NCBI GenBank assembly: GCA_002494885.1
Contig: DACV01000007.1
Coordinates: 216,628-280,627 of the forward strand
From: Methanobacterium sp. UBA44
GTDB lineage: Archaea; Methanobacteriota; Methanobacteria; Methanobacteriales; Methanobacteriaceae
Direction: 5' to 3'
DNA length: 64,000 nt
Part shown: positions 52,733 through 63,248 of the stretch, piece by piece
Layout of the letters: each line of letters begins with the position of its first letter
Numbering within the stretch: position 1 is the stretch's first letter
Position numbers and translations under genes: made by a program
The notes under the pieces: model-generated
Database searches by the model: none
Told to the model about the DNA's origin: nothing
The model's input: the letters and a program-made list of their open reading frames with translations, nothing else

Positions 52733-53461
52733 TTAAACATCAAATAAATCCCCCAAAACAACCTTTTTATCTGTTTCTATTAATTTAGGAATCTTTCCAA
52801 TTGTTCCAGCTGATTCTCCAACGATGATCATTGTCCCTCTCATGTATTCTTTATAATTATCAGCTTTATCAAGGCAATTCTGTACTGCATCACTGTCTAG
52901 ATCACCATTAGCCTCATTAGCTATACTTGTAGCCAGTGCATCAGCAATGCTGGCTCTATCTGCAAATACTGTAACAGAATCAGCCCTACCCCGACTTATA
53001 GAATGCCCTACCGTTCCAGATGAAGTACAGATACCCATTGGAGTCTTTTCATGCTTTATTTTAAATCCCAGTCTGCCTGAAAGGGATGAACTACCTGCAT
53101 AAAGACCCATAATGACATCTTTATTTACTTTTAGGGCTATATCCCCACCATTTTCAAGAATTACGTGTTTTGCACCATTATTAATCAAAAAATACATTGA
53201 AAGTTCAGAAATTGTTCCTGCAACAGCAGCCATTGGGCCTACATCAGCAATCTGGCTTGCCTTCGCCATTATTTTAGCTATATGAGGTCCTTTTTGAACA
53301 GGTACAGGCTCAAATGATATCAAAAACTTATTATTATTTTTTATATAATTTATAAGTTCCATGCGTTGTCTTAAAACAAAATTATAAACATTATGATCAT
53401 TTAAATCTGTTTTAAGTAAAATATTAGTTTCATTTATCAGAATTCTTTCACTGATCATCAT
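52733..53461 (-). CDS. UPF0280 family protein
   Basis: The 242-residue protein matches UPF0280, related to the ApbE fold: VGPMAAVAGTISE near 95, NGGDIALKV near 122, and ICTSSGTVGHSISRGRADSVTV near 155-176. The family is common in methanogens. Function unknown; a flavinylation role like ApbE is possible. Confidence 0.88.
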   Translation of the reverse strand: MMISERILINETNILLKTDLNDHNVYNFVLRQRMELINYIKNNNKFLISFEPVPVQKGPHIAKIMAKASQIADVGPMAAVAGTISELSMYFLINNGAKHVILENGGDIALKVNKDVIMGLYAGSSSLSGRLGFKIKHEKTPMGICTSSGTVGHSISRGRADSVTVFADRASIADALATSIANEANGDLDSDAVQNCLDKADNYKEYMRGTMIIVGESAGTIGKIPKLIETDKKVVLGDLFDV

Positions 53462-53539
53462 CTTTGATTCTGTTAAAACTACATAAAATATTTAGTTAAT
53501 CAAATTAAAATAACTAAAAAGAAATTTAAAAGTGATTAA

Positions 53540-54148
53540 ATGAAAAATACCAAAGAAATAAGGACACGAGAAAATATAATTTTACAAACTCGGCCTCGCT
53601 TTTTTATGTACTTAAAATCTGCCATTATTAAATTTATAGTAATTTTAATAATCATATGCTTATTCCGACTTATAGTAACTACTACTGCAACTATTCAAGA
53701 ATATTTAGTGAGTATTGTCCAAATTCCACTTGTTGAAGGCGTTACTCTCTTCTTACTTCTTATCATTCTTATTTTATTCCTCTGGATAATTTGGGATCTT
53801 CTTTCATGGAGATCTATATCCTATAAACTTACAGATCAAAGAATTATAACTAAAAGTGGTATATTACGTAAAAATAGGAATTCTATTCACTACGATAAAA
53901 TACAGGATATACGTGTTTCCCAAAGTTTAACTGAAAGAATTACTTCCAGTGGAGATATTGAAGTATTTGGAGGGCATGAACACGCCAGAATATTTTTAAA
54001 TGATGTTCCCCGTCCTAAAGAAGTAGAAAAGATGATAAATAGCATTATTGAAGGTGAAATGGTATTTAAAAAGAGAGAACACCAATCAAAGCCTAAAATC
54101 AAAAATTCGGCTGTAGAAAGGCATAATGAAAAGTTTAGAAGAGAATAG
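53540..54148 (+). CDS. bPH2 (DUF304) membrane protein
   Basis: Two membrane helices at about 27-48 and 66-90, then a PH-like domain (SYKLTDQRIITKSGILRKNRNSIHYDKI) at about 98-165. The C-terminus is basic. Function unknown. Confidence 0.85.
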   Translation: MKNTKEIRTRENIILQTRPRFFMYLKSAIIKFIVILIIICLFRLIVTTTATIQEYLVSIVQIPLVEGVTLFLLLIILILFLWIIWDLLSWRSISYKLTDQRIITKSGILRKNRNSIHYDKIQDIRVSQSLTERITSSGDIEVFGGHEHARIFLNDVPRPKEVEKMINSIIEGEMVFKKREHQSKPKIKNSAVERHNEKFRRE

Positions 54149-54173
54149 TCAATAAAAAATTGTGCAAAATATA

Positions 54174-54809
54174 TTAACTAAAATTTGATTCTATTATAAC
54201 CCCATTTATGGCATTATATGAAGCACCTGAAGCTTTATTAAGGTCGTTTTGCACATATGAACTGTCCCTATTATTGATCCAGTTTTTCCAGCTATTTTGT
54301 CCATTTAAACTGCCATTATACATATTAGAATTTAAATATGCAGGCATATTCCCTCCAGAATATTCATTCGCAGCATAAATAGTGACTTTTGGACTGATTA
54401 AACTTCCCTGTAATTCATATATAACATGATTTAGTCCTTTTCCATTTTTGATGCAGTGGGGAGCACTGAAAGTATCTGAAACATAATGGGAAGCTACACC
54501 GAAACAATAGCTCGCATATTTATAATCACCCATTCCATAATGCTTTTTTCCTTCATTAAGCCAGTAATCTGCCCTTTTTAAACTGTTAGGGTAACTATGG
54601 TTACTAAAATCAAAAAATTTGACATCAGGGTCATCTGCACCATCCAGCATATCTTCAAGACTTAATTTTTGCCTAACATCATCAGGCATTGCATTATAGT
54701 TATTTTCAGCGATTTCATAATGTGTATTCACATTCCAGGCAAATGATGCAGGTGCCTGAATCAAAGAAATAGTTATTATGAAAAGTGATATTATTAAAAT
54801 TTTATTCAT
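54174..54809 (-). CDS. Exported zinc-dependent phospholipase C/S1-P1-like protein
   Basis: A signal peptide (1-24) ends at ASFA, leaving Trp as the first mature residue, which is a metal ligand in this family. Further ligands are HYEIAE, DDPDVKFFDFSNHSY, FGVASHYVSDTFSAPH. The 211-residue length is short for the family. An extracellular phosphodiesterase is likely. Confidence 0.82.
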   Translation of the reverse strand: MNKILIISLFIITISLIQAPASFAWNVNTHYEIAENNYNAMPDDVRQKLSLEDMLDGADDPDVKFFDFSNHSYPNSLKRADYWLNEGKKHYGMGDYKYASYCFGVASHYVSDTFSAPHCIKNGKGLNHVIYELQGSLISPKVTIYAANEYSGGNMPAYLNSNMYNGSLNGQNSWKNWINNRDSSYVQNDLNKASGASYNAINGVIIESNFS

Positions 54810-55101
54810 AGAGAAACCTGTAAAATTATCTGAATTAACCTAATTAGCAATTATTATGTAACCATAATATTTAAAATTTTTCTATTTACAGTTTAAACTT
54901 TATAGATATCCATTGAAATTTAGTTTCAAAAACGACATTTTAACTATTTAAAAAATAAATAGCAAAATAAAAAGAAATTGAAAAGATTTAAAAGTTAGTT
55001 AACAATTATATTCTTATAATAATCAATTTATAAGATTTTAATATTATAAAGATTTAAAAATAACATGAAATATAACTCAACAAATTAAAATAGGAAATAA
55101 T

Positions 55102-56265
55102 ATGAAAGATTATGAAGTCGTGGTTGTGGGCGCTGGACCAGTAGGATCTACATTTGCAAGGTATGCAGCAGAAAAAGGACTTAAAGTTGCCTTATTTGAG
55201 AAAAAAAAAGAAATTGGAGTCCCTCTACAATGCGCAGGTCTTCTTGGCAATAAAATTAGAGAAGTAAATATTTTACCTGACGAGTTTATCTTAAACAAAA
55301 TATACGGGGCGCATTTGTATTCCCCATCAAATACTATGATTTCAATGAGGAAAAAGGAACCATTAGCCTATGTATTAGATAGAATTAACTATGATAAGTT
55401 CTTAGCACAATTAGCTGTAGATGAAGGAGCAGAACTCTTTTTGAATCATCATGTGAATGGGATTGACATAGAAAATGGAGAAATATATTTCAAAGATAAA
55501 AAAGTGTCGGCAGAGATTATCGTAGGTGCTGATGGTTATTCTTCTGTAGTATCAAATGAATTTGGTAATAATTCTAAAACTATGCAGGCAGTTCAATATC
55601 TGGTTGATACTGGAAAAGAAAACTTTGATGATGATTATTTCCAGGTAAATGTGAATTCAGAAATTTCTCCTGGATTTATATGGACAATTCCACTTTCAAA
55701 AACCAGTGCAAGAGTAGGTATTTTTTCAGATTATGATTATCAGAGTTTAAATAGAATCTTAAATACATTTATGGCCAGTGATGAAAAGCTTAAAGATGCC
55801 ACCGTATTAAAAAAATATCATGGTCAGATCCCGGTTTATAACCCTAAAAATGATATTATAAAAAAAAGAGCTATCCTCATTGGAGATTCAGCTTCGCAGG
55901 TTAAGCCAACAACAGGAGGAGGGCTTATTATAGGGTTTATCTGTGCAAAAATAGCATCTGAAATAGTATATGAAGCAATTAAATCAAAAAATATGGATAT
56001 TTTGAAGAATTACCAGAAAGAATATAGAAAAATGTATAAAAATGAGTTGACAATGCAGCTTAAAGTTCAAAAGGCTTATGAATCCTTAAATAATGATAAT
56101 CTTGATTCTGTAATTTTAAAACTTAAAGAAAATGAAATAGGAAAAATAGTTTCAGAATATGGTGATTTAGACTCCCAATCCCCTCTTATGAAAAAACTAT
56201 TAAAAAGTGGAGTGATTTTTTCAGTTCTTCCTGGATTAATATCAAGAAAAATATTCGGTTTATAA
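55102..56265 (+). CDS. Geranylgeranyl reductase family flavoprotein
   Basis: N-terminal FAD site VVVGAGPVGSTFARYAAEKG, a GDSASQVKPTTGGGL segment near 268-282, and a helical C-terminus. Length 387 fits archaeal digeranylgeranylglycerophospholipid reductases, which saturate lipid side chains. Other members reduce related isoprenoids, so the substrate is inferred. Confidence 0.85.
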   Translation: MKDYEVVVVGAGPVGSTFARYAAEKGLKVALFEKKKEIGVPLQCAGLLGNKIREVNILPDEFILNKIYGAHLYSPSNTMISMRKKEPLAYVLDRINYDKFLAQLAVDEGAELFLNHHVNGIDIENGEIYFKDKKVSAEIIVGADGYSSVVSNEFGNNSKTMQAVQYLVDTGKENFDDDYFQVNVNSEISPGFIWTIPLSKTSARVGIFSDYDYQSLNRILNTFMASDEKLKDATVLKKYHGQIPVYNPKNDIIKKRAILIGDSASQVKPTTGGGLIIGFICAKIASEIVYEAIKSKNMDILKNYQKEYRKMYKNELTMQLKVQKAYESLNNDNLDSVILKLKENEIGKIVSEYGDLDSQSPLMKKLLKSGVIFSVLPGLISRKIFGL

Positions 56266-56351
56266 AAGAATATGGAATAAAAGGATGATATTTACCTTAT
56301 TTTAAAGGATTCACTTTACAGACTACTTATTAACTAAAAGGTGTTTAAATC

Positions 56352-57392
56352 ATGGAAATTACTTTTATTTTATCTGGAGAACATGAAACTTTACCCAGAG
56401 CAGAGATAAATGCATGTTTAGAGGTTGAAAAGACCTCTTTTACTGAAAGATATAACAATAAAGGGATTTTAGTTCTTGAAATTCCTGATGAAGAATCAAA
56501 TATTGTTGATATACTTGGAAAAAGAATTGCATATACCCATGAAATATGTAAGCTTTTATTTGAAACTGATAATGACAATTTAAGAAAAATAGTTGAAAAA
56601 TATCCATGGCACGATGTTATTAGGAATGATTATGCAGTAAGGGTTAAAAGAATAGGTACTGATCCTGACTTTAATTCTCAAGAGATGGAAATTGAAATTG
56701 GGGGTATAATTAAAAGAATAATAGGCGATAGAGCAAAAGTAAACCTTGAAACTCCTGAAACTTTTTTAAGAACCATTGTACTTGATGATAAAATACTGGT
56801 ATGTCAAAGATTGATCAAAAGAGCAAAAAAACATTATTATAACCTCAAACCACATAAAAGACCCTTTTTTTATCCAGGATCAATGAGCCCCAAACTTGCA
56901 AGAGGAATGAATAATCTGGCAAGAGTTAAAACTGGAAGTATAGTCTTAGATCCCTTCTGTGGGACTGGCGGAATCTTAATTGAAGCAGGGATTATAGGTG
57001 CAAAGGTTGTTGGAATAGATATTGACGAAAAAATGGTAGAAGGAACAAAAAAGAACCTTGAATACTGCAATATTAAAGATTATGATGTTTTTCAGGGAGA
57101 CGCAAGAGATATCGAGCTTCCCTATAAAGTTGATGCAATTGTAACTGATCCTCCTTATGGTATTTCAGCCTCAACAGCAGGAATAGAAAGTAAAAAGATT
57201 TATAAAGAATCTCTTTCCTCCATGCAAGAAATAGTAAAAAAAAATGGATTCATTTGTATGGCAACCCCCCATTATTTAGATATTCATGAACTTGCAAGTC
57301 ATACAAAATTTAAAATAATAGAACAATACCACATAAGAATGCATAAAAGTTTAACCAGAGTAATTTCTGTATTAAAAAGAATTGAAAAATAA
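56352..57392 (+). CDS. tRNA (guanine-N2)-dimethyltransferase Trm-G10
   Basis: An N-terminal THUMP-like domain (1-160) and a methyltransferase domain with VLDPFCGTGGILIEAG near 198 and the catalytic TDPPYGIS near 263. It methylates G10 of tRNA in archaea. Confidence 0.9.
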   Translation: MEITFILSGEHETLPRAEINACLEVEKTSFTERYNNKGILVLEIPDEESNIVDILGKRIAYTHEICKLLFETDNDNLRKIVEKYPWHDVIRNDYAVRVKRIGTDPDFNSQEMEIEIGGIIKRIIGDRAKVNLETPETFLRTIVLDDKILVCQRLIKRAKKHYYNLKPHKRPFFYPGSMSPKLARGMNNLARVKTGSIVLDPFCGTGGILIEAGIIGAKVVGIDIDEKMVEGTKKNLEYCNIKDYDVFQGDARDIELPYKVDAIVTDPPYGISASTAGIESKKIYKESLSSMQEIVKKNGFICMATPHYLDIHELASHTKFKIIEQYHIRMHKSLTRVISVLKRIEK

Positions 57393-57424
57393 ATTTATTT
57401 AATCATTGATAAAGGGGAATTCCT

Positions 57425-58927
57425 TTGAAGGCCAGAATATTTGATACAACTCTTAGAGACGGAGAACAGACTCCTGGAGTTTCTTTAACTCCAGATGAAA
57501 AACTCAGAATAGCAATAAAACTTGATGAACTTGGCGTAAATGTAATTGAAGCTGGTTCTGCTATCACTTCAATTGGTGAAAGGGAAGGAATTAAAAAGAT
57601 TACTTCAGAGGGTCTTAAAGCAGAAATATGCAGTTTTGCAAGGGCAGTTAAAGTTGATGTTGATGCTGTACTTGAATGTGATGTAGATAGCGTTCACCTG
57701 GTTGTTCCAACTTCAGATCTTCATATAGAACATAAATTAAGGAAAACCAGAGAAGAAGTAAAGGCACTTGCAATAGAAAGCACAGAATATGCCATGGATC
57801 ATGGATTACTGGTTGAACTTTCGGCAGAAGATTCAACAAGAAGTGATCTCGATTTTCTAACACAGTTATTCAAAGAAGGAATAGATGCTGGCGCAAAAAG
57901 AATATGTGCATGCGATACTGTTGGAATGCTTACACCCGAAAAGTCCTATGATTTCTATAGACATCTATCAAAGCTGGGGGTACCTTTAAGCGCTCACTGC
58001 CATAATGATTTCGGTCTGGCTGTTGCAAACTCTCTTGCAGGATTAAGAGCAGGTGCAAGCCAGGTTCACTGTACAATCAATGGAATAGGTGAAAGAGCTG
58101 GAAATGCATCATTAGAAGAAATTGTAGTTGCACTTTATTCATTATATGATATAAAAACAAATATTAAAATAGAAATGCTTTACGAAATTTCAAGAATGGT
58201 TGCAAGGATGACTGGAGTATATCTACAACCGAATAAAGCCATTGTAGGAGAAAATGCTTTTGCACATGAATCAGGGATACATGCTGACGGAGTGATAAAA
58301 AAAGCTGAAACATATGAGCCTATTACCCCTGAACTTGTTGGTCACAGACGCAAATTCGTCATGGGCAAACACATAGGTACCAGTGCACTTAAACAAAGGC
58401 TTGAAGAGATGGATTTGCCAGTTACTACTGAAAAATTCGATCAGATATTTAACAGAGTTAAATCGCTTGGTGACATGGGTAAATGTGTTACAGATGTTGA
58501 TTTACAGGCGATTGCTGAAGATGTTATGGGTATAGCCGCAGAAAAAGTAGTTGAACTCGAAGAATTAACCATAGTATCTGGAAATAAAATAACCCCAACA
58601 GCTTCCATAAGGCTTAATATAAATGATACCGAAACACTTGAGGCAGGTATTGGTATAGGCCCAGTGGATGCAGCAATAGTGGCTGTTAAGAAAAGTATAA
58701 AAGATTTTGCTGATATTGAGCTTGAAGAATATCACGTAGATGCTATTACCGGCGGTGCTGATGCTTTAATCGATGTGATTGTAAAACTCAAACATGATGG
58801 CAATATAGTGACTGCAAGAAGTACACAACCAGATATTATAATGGCAAGTGTAGAAGCTTATATTAGTGGAATAAATAAAATATTGAGTGATACAGAAGTC
58901 AAAAAAGTTAAAGAAGGAGATTTATAA
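57425..58927 (+). CDS. cimA: (R)-citramalate synthase (isopropylmalate synthase family)
   Basis: The catalytic TIM barrel has TLRDGEQTPGVSL near 8-20, HCHNDFGLAVAN near 192 and GIGERAGNASLEE near 220. The C-terminal 120 residues are the LeuA-type allosteric domain. The sequence LECDVDSVHLVVPTS matches methanogen CimA as I recall it more than LeuA; LeuA remains possible. CimA makes citramalate from pyruvate and acetyl-CoA for isoleucine. Confidence 0.75.
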   Translation: MKARIFDTTLRDGEQTPGVSLTPDEKLRIAIKLDELGVNVIEAGSAITSIGEREGIKKITSEGLKAEICSFARAVKVDVDAVLECDVDSVHLVVPTSDLHIEHKLRKTREEVKALAIESTEYAMDHGLLVELSAEDSTRSDLDFLTQLFKEGIDAGAKRICACDTVGMLTPEKSYDFYRHLSKLGVPLSAHCHNDFGLAVANSLAGLRAGASQVHCTINGIGERAGNASLEEIVVALYSLYDIKTNIKIEMLYEISRMVARMTGVYLQPNKAIVGENAFAHESGIHADGVIKKAETYEPITPELVGHRRKFVMGKHIGTSALKQRLEEMDLPVTTEKFDQIFNRVKSLGDMGKCVTDVDLQAIAEDVMGIAAEKVVELEELTIVSGNKITPTASIRLNINDTETLEAGIGIGPVDAAIVAVKKSIKDFADIELEEYHVDAITGGADALIDVIVKLKHDGNIVTARSTQPDIIMASVEAYISGINKILSDTEVKKVKEGDL

Positions 58928-58980
58928 TTAATATTTCCCTTATTTTTGTTAATTTTTTATAAAAAATGAGATATGGTTAA

Positions 58981-59481
58981 ATGAATTCTGAATATCAAAT
59001 CCAGATTGCAGGATTTAAGCATAAAGTAGATAATTTTAAGGAATTAATGGAAAAAATAAACCAATTAAGCGATGAATGTACGATTCAGCTTTTAAACGCT
59101 GAAGGAATTGCAGGATATGAACATTTACTTCACGCTACAGTTCATGCAATTAATGCCTTTAAAAGAAATGAAAATATTGCTAAAGACCTTGGGCTGGAAA
59201 TCTGCGTGCGTGCATCAGCTCAAAGGCAAATATCAAAAGCTCTTAATATTTTAGGAATAAAAGAGGGTAAAATGAACATCTGTGCTGTTGCTGTAGATTG
59301 CAGAGAAGATATTATAAATAAGTTAGAATCTATATTGGATAAAAGAGATAATAATGTCTTAGAATCTAATGAAAAGATTTTAAAAAAGATTTATGATATT
59401 TCTGACGAGGAAATTAAATCTGCAGGCAGTATTGAAAATGTAATGGTTGAAAGGACATCTCTTTTGATATTGGAAACTTAA
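58981..59481 (+). CDS. cgi121: KEOPS complex subunit Cgi121
   Basis: The 166-residue protein matches Cgi121: AGYEHLLHATVHAINAFKRNENIAKDLGLEICVRASAQRQISKAL near 40-85. It binds tRNA for the KEOPS complex that makes t6A37. Confidence 0.88.
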   Translation: MNSEYQIQIAGFKHKVDNFKELMEKINQLSDECTIQLLNAEGIAGYEHLLHATVHAINAFKRNENIAKDLGLEICVRASAQRQISKALNILGIKEGKMNICAVAVDCREDIINKLESILDKRDNNVLESNEKILKKIYDISDEEIKSAGSIENVMVERTSLLILET

Positions 59482-59586
59482 CCATTTATTAAGCTATTTT
59501 TTTAGCATGTGTCGCTATATTTAGGGAAATCAAATAAAATTTAAAAAATAAAGTATTTAAGTTCTTTATACTGTTTTGCCCATGTC

Positions 59587-59844
59587 CTAAGCTTCTTTCA
59601 TCACACTACTACCTTTAATATCACCAATATTCATTGCTCCAGTTCCATAGATAATACCCTTTTCTTTTGGCCTGCTAAGGACTAATGTGAATCCTCTAAA
59701 TCCTCCTATAGTCTGCTCTAAAGCCTGTTTTATTGTGACTGCTGCAGTAACAATGAAATAAAAGTCCTTATTCTTGATTTCCATATATCTTGGATAAATT
59801 CTGTCAATTAGCGTTTTCATCTGTGCGTCCAAAATTATTACCAA
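59587..59844 (-). pseudogene. Truncated flavodoxin/NADPH-dependent FMN reductase
   Basis: The frame starts at DAQMKTLIDRIYPRYMEI and runs to GTGAMNIGDIKGSSVMKEA, the middle and C-terminal part of multimeric flavodoxin-like proteins. The N-terminal FMN-binding half (about 85 residues) is missing, and the C-terminus stops early. It trails the intact flavodoxin gene upstream. Probably non-functional. Confidence 0.7.
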
Positions 59845-59851
59845 TACAATC

Positions 59852-60385
59852 TTATTCTATAATTTCAAGCCCATGTAACCATTTAGATACACTATTCTGC
59901 GCATTTTTCACGTCTCCTCCTCGGATTGCAAGACCATCCAGAACAGTAGACTGGGGACAAATTTTTGCAATATCATTTTGGCTGCGGCCTAATCCGCCTC
60001 CTTCATGTGTACAAAAGGGAATGATATTTTTCTGGGAAAAATCATATTCTTCCAGGAATGTAAACAGGACCATTGGCATGGTTCCCCACCAGTTAGGATA
60101 GCCCAGGAATATCACATTATAAGAATCCATATTTTCTACGTGGTTATAAAGCTCAGGCCTGGCATTTTCTTGCAGTTCTTTTTTTGCCACTTCAGTGGTT
60201 TCAGTATAATCCTCAGGATAAGAATTCACTGTATCAATACGGAAAACATCGCCTTCTGTCATTTCATGAATCATCTTTGCTACCACTTCTGTATTACCGA
60301 CGGGCAAATTCTCAATTCTTCCACTAACGATGTTGTTTCCTTTACGTGAATAATATGCTATCAAACATTCCTTTAAATTCATCAT
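59852..60385 (-). CDS. Flavodoxin-like protein
   Basis: The 177-residue protein has the long-chain flavodoxin fold: LIAYYSRKGNN at the start, VIFLGYPNWWGTMPM near 90-104 and CTHEGGGLGRS near 125. It binds FMN and acts in electron transfer or quinone reduction. Bacterial in character. Confidence 0.87.
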   Translation of the reverse strand: MMNLKECLIAYYSRKGNNIVSGRIENLPVGNTEVVAKMIHEMTEGDVFRIDTVNSYPEDYTETTEVAKKELQENARPELYNHVENMDSYNVIFLGYPNWWGTMPMVLFTFLEEYDFSQKNIIPFCTHEGGGLGRSQNDIAKICPQSTVLDGLAIRGGDVKNAQNSVSKWLHGLEIIE

Positions 60386-60413
60386 TTTGATTCCTAACTT
60401 TTTTTATTTAAAT

Positions 60414-60818
60414 TCATTTCAAAATTTTATATTCCTCATCCGAAACTGGTTCCAACCATTCGTTTGATGCACCTTCAGCGGGAACCTCAACGGCAAGGTG
60501 TGCAAACCAGCTATTCGGAGCTGCACCATGCCAGTGTTTCACCTCCGGCGGAATGTTTACCACATCGCCGGGATGTAGCTCCTGCGCTGGTTTACCCCAC
60601 TCCTGATAATATCCACGACCTGCGGTGACCAGAAGGATCTGTCCGCCTTTGTGATGAATATGCCAGTTATTGCGGCAACCCGGTTCAAAGGTTACATTGC
60701 CGATTGTCACGCCTGTGGTGGTCAGCATATTCAAATAACTCTGCCCCACAAAATACTTTGCATATGCTTCGTTTTTCTCTCCCATTGGAAAAATGGTATT
60801 AAAATTTTGTGTACTCAT
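60414..60818 (-). CDS. Cupin-domain protein
   Basis: A 134-residue single cupin with metal-binding NNWHIHHKGGQILLVTAGRGYY near 50 and PPEVKHWHGA near 92. The sequence is richer in G and C than its surroundings. Often found with flavodoxins and carboxymuconolactone decarboxylases in bacterial gut genomes. Function unknown. Confidence 0.85.
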   Translation of the reverse strand: MSTQNFNTIFPMGEKNEAYAKYFVGQSYLNMLTTTGVTIGNVTFEPGCRNNWHIHHKGGQILLVTAGRGYYQEWGKPAQELHPGDVVNIPPEVKHWHGAAPNSWFAHLAVEVPAEGASNEWLEPVSDEEYKILK

Positions 60819-60838
60819 AGAATAAGCACCCCTTCCAT

Positions 60839-61561
60839 TTATTTCTTAACTGTATAGCGCAGCCACACGCTGCCACCATCCTTGACTTCAGCACTTTGCA
60901 GTGTAAATCCTATGGGATGATCAGCGGCTAAACCGCCCCTTGTCTCAAACAATGAAGGCGTTTCTGAAGAACCATCGGCAACTGGTGCGATTACAACACT
61001 TAGCTCATCACACATACCGGCCTGTATAAATGACCAGTTAAGAACACCGCCGCCACCTAACATTAAGGTCTCAATGCCGAATAATGTCTTGACTTTCTCC
61101 ATGACAACTGCATAATCCAAAGAGTCCTCACCAGCAATGATATAGGATATGCCCAGCTTTCTAAGAAAAGCCTTGTAAGCGTTGCTTGCTTTGCCTGTGA
61201 GTACCTCCAATACATCAGCATTGGTATCTTTATAAGTCATAGTACTGCTTTTCCATCCTAATTTTCCTGATGGGTCTACTGAAACATAATATTTTTCAGT
61301 ATAACGTTCTGCAACAAAATCTCCTTCCGGGACAGCAGGTGCATCCTCATTTAACTCAGGCTTACGATAATTTGTGAAGTTATCGTCAGTAGTCACCCGA
61401 CCAGATAACCAGCCCTGATGTTTGTAATGAGGATTTTTACCAAAAGCAATATTATAAAATATATCATCGGCTTTATCCGCCTCTGTGGTTCCCATATAAG
61501 AACCCGTAATCTTCCCGTCAACTGAAGTCATCATATGACAAAATATATACGGTCTGTTCAT
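60839..61561 (-). CDS. RibD C-terminal/dihydrofolate-reductase-fold reductase
   Basis: The 240-residue protein has MMTSVDGKITG near 10-20 and ETLMLGGGGVLNWSFIQAGMCDELSVVIAPVADG near 173-206, the two hallmark segments. It likely reduces a pyrimidine or nitro-type substrate with NADPH. Codon choice is GC-richer than the core genome. Confidence 0.85.
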   Translation of the reverse strand: MNRPYIFCHMMTSVDGKITGSYMGTTEADKADDIFYNIAFGKNPHYKHQGWLSGRVTTDDNFTNYRKPELNEDAPAVPEGDFVAERYTEKYYVSVDPSGKLGWKSSTMTYKDTNADVLEVLTGKASNAYKAFLRKLGISYIIAGEDSLDYAVVMEKVKTLFGIETLMLGGGGVLNWSFIQAGMCDELSVVIAPVADGSSETPSLFETRGGLAADHPIGFTLQSAEVKDGGSVWLRYTVKK

Positions 61562-61585
61562 TTTTCATTTTCCTCCCGGTATTAT

Positions 61586-62560
61586 TTATTTCATACTATC
61601 TGTAAAAAATGATTCAAGCTTATCAAATGGAATTAAATCTACTTTATCGTATAGGTCTGTATGAGTAGCATTTGGTATAATTACCAATTCCTTATTATCA
61701 CCTGTCAGTTTTTCAAAAGCATCCTTGCTGAAGTAAAGGGAATGTGCCTTATCCCCGTGAATCATCAATACTGAATTGCGAATTTCACTACTGTATTGTA
61801 AAATTGGCATATTCATAAATGATAAAGGACATGTTACATTCCAACCATCATTTGAATTCAAAGACCTTTTATGATAACCACGATTTGTCTTATAGTAGTC
61901 ATAATAATCCTTTACGAATAAAGGTGCATCTTCTGGCAAAGGATCTACAACACCACCAGCTCTTGCATATTCTCCATTTTTATAGTCAACAATCCTCTGT
62001 GCATTCAGGGATTTTCGTTTCTCATATCGTGCGGTTTCACTGTCCTCTGAATCAAAATATCCATTTGCATTTACACGAGTCATATCATACATAGTAGATG
62101 TAACCGTCGCCTTGATTCGTGTATCAATAGCTGCTGCATTTAATGCCATTCCACCCCATCCACAAATACCGACAATACCAATTTTTTCTGAGTCAACATT
62201 GTCTTGAACGGACAAGAAATCTACAGCCGCTTGAAAATCTTCTGTATTGATGTCAGGGGATGCTACATATCTAGGGCTACCACCGCTCTCACCTGTGAAC
62301 GATGGATCAAAAGCAATCGTTAAAAATCCTCTTTCTGCCAGTGTTTGTGCATAAAAACCAGAAGACTGCTCCTTTACTGCTCCAAATGGACCGCTTACTG
62401 CAATCGCAGGTAGTTTTCCTTCTGCATTTTTAGGTACATACAAATCAGCAGCTAGGGTAATACCATAACGATTATGAAAAGTAATTTTACAATGATTAAC
62501 TTTATCACTTTTAGGGAAGGTTTTGTCCCATTCTTCAATTAAATTCAATTTTTCTTCCAT
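61586..62560 (-). CDS. Alpha/beta hydrolase, DLH-like
   Basis: The 324-residue protein has the core of dienelactone-hydrolase-type enzymes: GITLAADLYVPKNAEG, FDPSFTGESGG, and the nucleophile elbow GIVGICGWGG near 128-137, where Cys stands in place of Ser; His is in PNATHTDLYD near 300. The 63811-64000 fragment is a close paralogue. Confidence 0.82.
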   Translation of the reverse strand: MEEKLNLIEEWDKTFPKSDKVNHCKITFHNRYGITLAADLYVPKNAEGKLPAIAVSGPFGAVKEQSSGFYAQTLAERGFLTIAFDPSFTGESGGSPRYVASPDINTEDFQAAVDFLSVQDNVDSEKIGIVGICGWGGMALNAAAIDTRIKATVTSTMYDMTRVNANGYFDSEDSETARYEKRKSLNAQRIVDYKNGEYARAGGVVDPLPEDAPLFVKDYYDYYKTNRGYHKRSLNSNDGWNVTCPLSFMNMPILQYSSEIRNSVLMIHGDKAHSLYFSKDAFEKLTGDNKELVIIPNATHTDLYDKVDLIPFDKLESFFTDSMK

Positions 62561-62732
62561 TTTAAAATCCTCCTATATTTAATTGCTACACGCTCATTGT
62601 TGATTATAGCAATGTTTTTTAGAATATACATACTTTTCACAACATTTCTATCTCCAAACTTATCAAAAGTACATTTGCCTACGAAACTCACTCTGCATCC
62701 TCATTCAAAATTCCTGTTTACTGATTACTGTT

Positions 62733-63221
62733 TTAATTTAATAAATTTAAATTTTTCAACCATTCTGAGATTGTTTCTTGATTCACTCGGTTTAACTGTT
62801 TTGCTGGTTTCCACACGACGCTATTTGCACATGATGGATGAAGCATAGCATCTGTATTTCCTGCACCACTTCCGCCTGATGTAAAAAACGGTACAATTGT
62901 TTTTTCGGAAAAATCATAACTTTCAAGAAAGGTATTTATAATTGTTGGAGCAACATACCACCAAATTGGAAATCCTACGAAAATCACATTGTAATCCTGC
63001 ATGTTCTCCACCATGTTCTTGATTTCCGGTCTGGAAGATGGATCATGCATTTCTATGGTGCTTCTTGCTTTTTTATCCATCCAATTCAGATCTTTAGATG
63101 TATAAGGTACTTGCGGTATAATTTCAAATAAATCTCCACCACTAATTTCAGTAATTTTTTTTGCGACCTTTTCTGTTACTCCGCTACATGAAAAGTAGGC
63201 AACTAATGTTTTCTTATCCAA
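62733..63221 (-). CDS. Flavodoxin-like protein
   Basis: Similar fold to the 59852 gene: LVAYFSCSGVTEKVAKKI at the start, VIFVGFPIWWYVAP near 85, FTSGGSGAGNT near 120. The start is set at TTG 63221, eight bases after GGAGG; the ATG at 63236 overlaps that site. The C-terminus reaches a NLLN tail. Confidence 0.85.
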   Translation of the reverse strand: MDKKTLVAYFSCSGVTEKVAKKITEISGGDLFEIIPQVPYTSKDLNWMDKKARSTIEMHDPSSRPEIKNMVENMQDYNVIFVGFPIWWYVAPTIINTFLESYDFSEKTIVPFFTSGGSGAGNTDAMLHPSCANSVVWKPAKQLNRVNQETISEWLKNLNLLN

Positions 63222-63248
63222 AATATAATCCTCCATTCATAATACCAC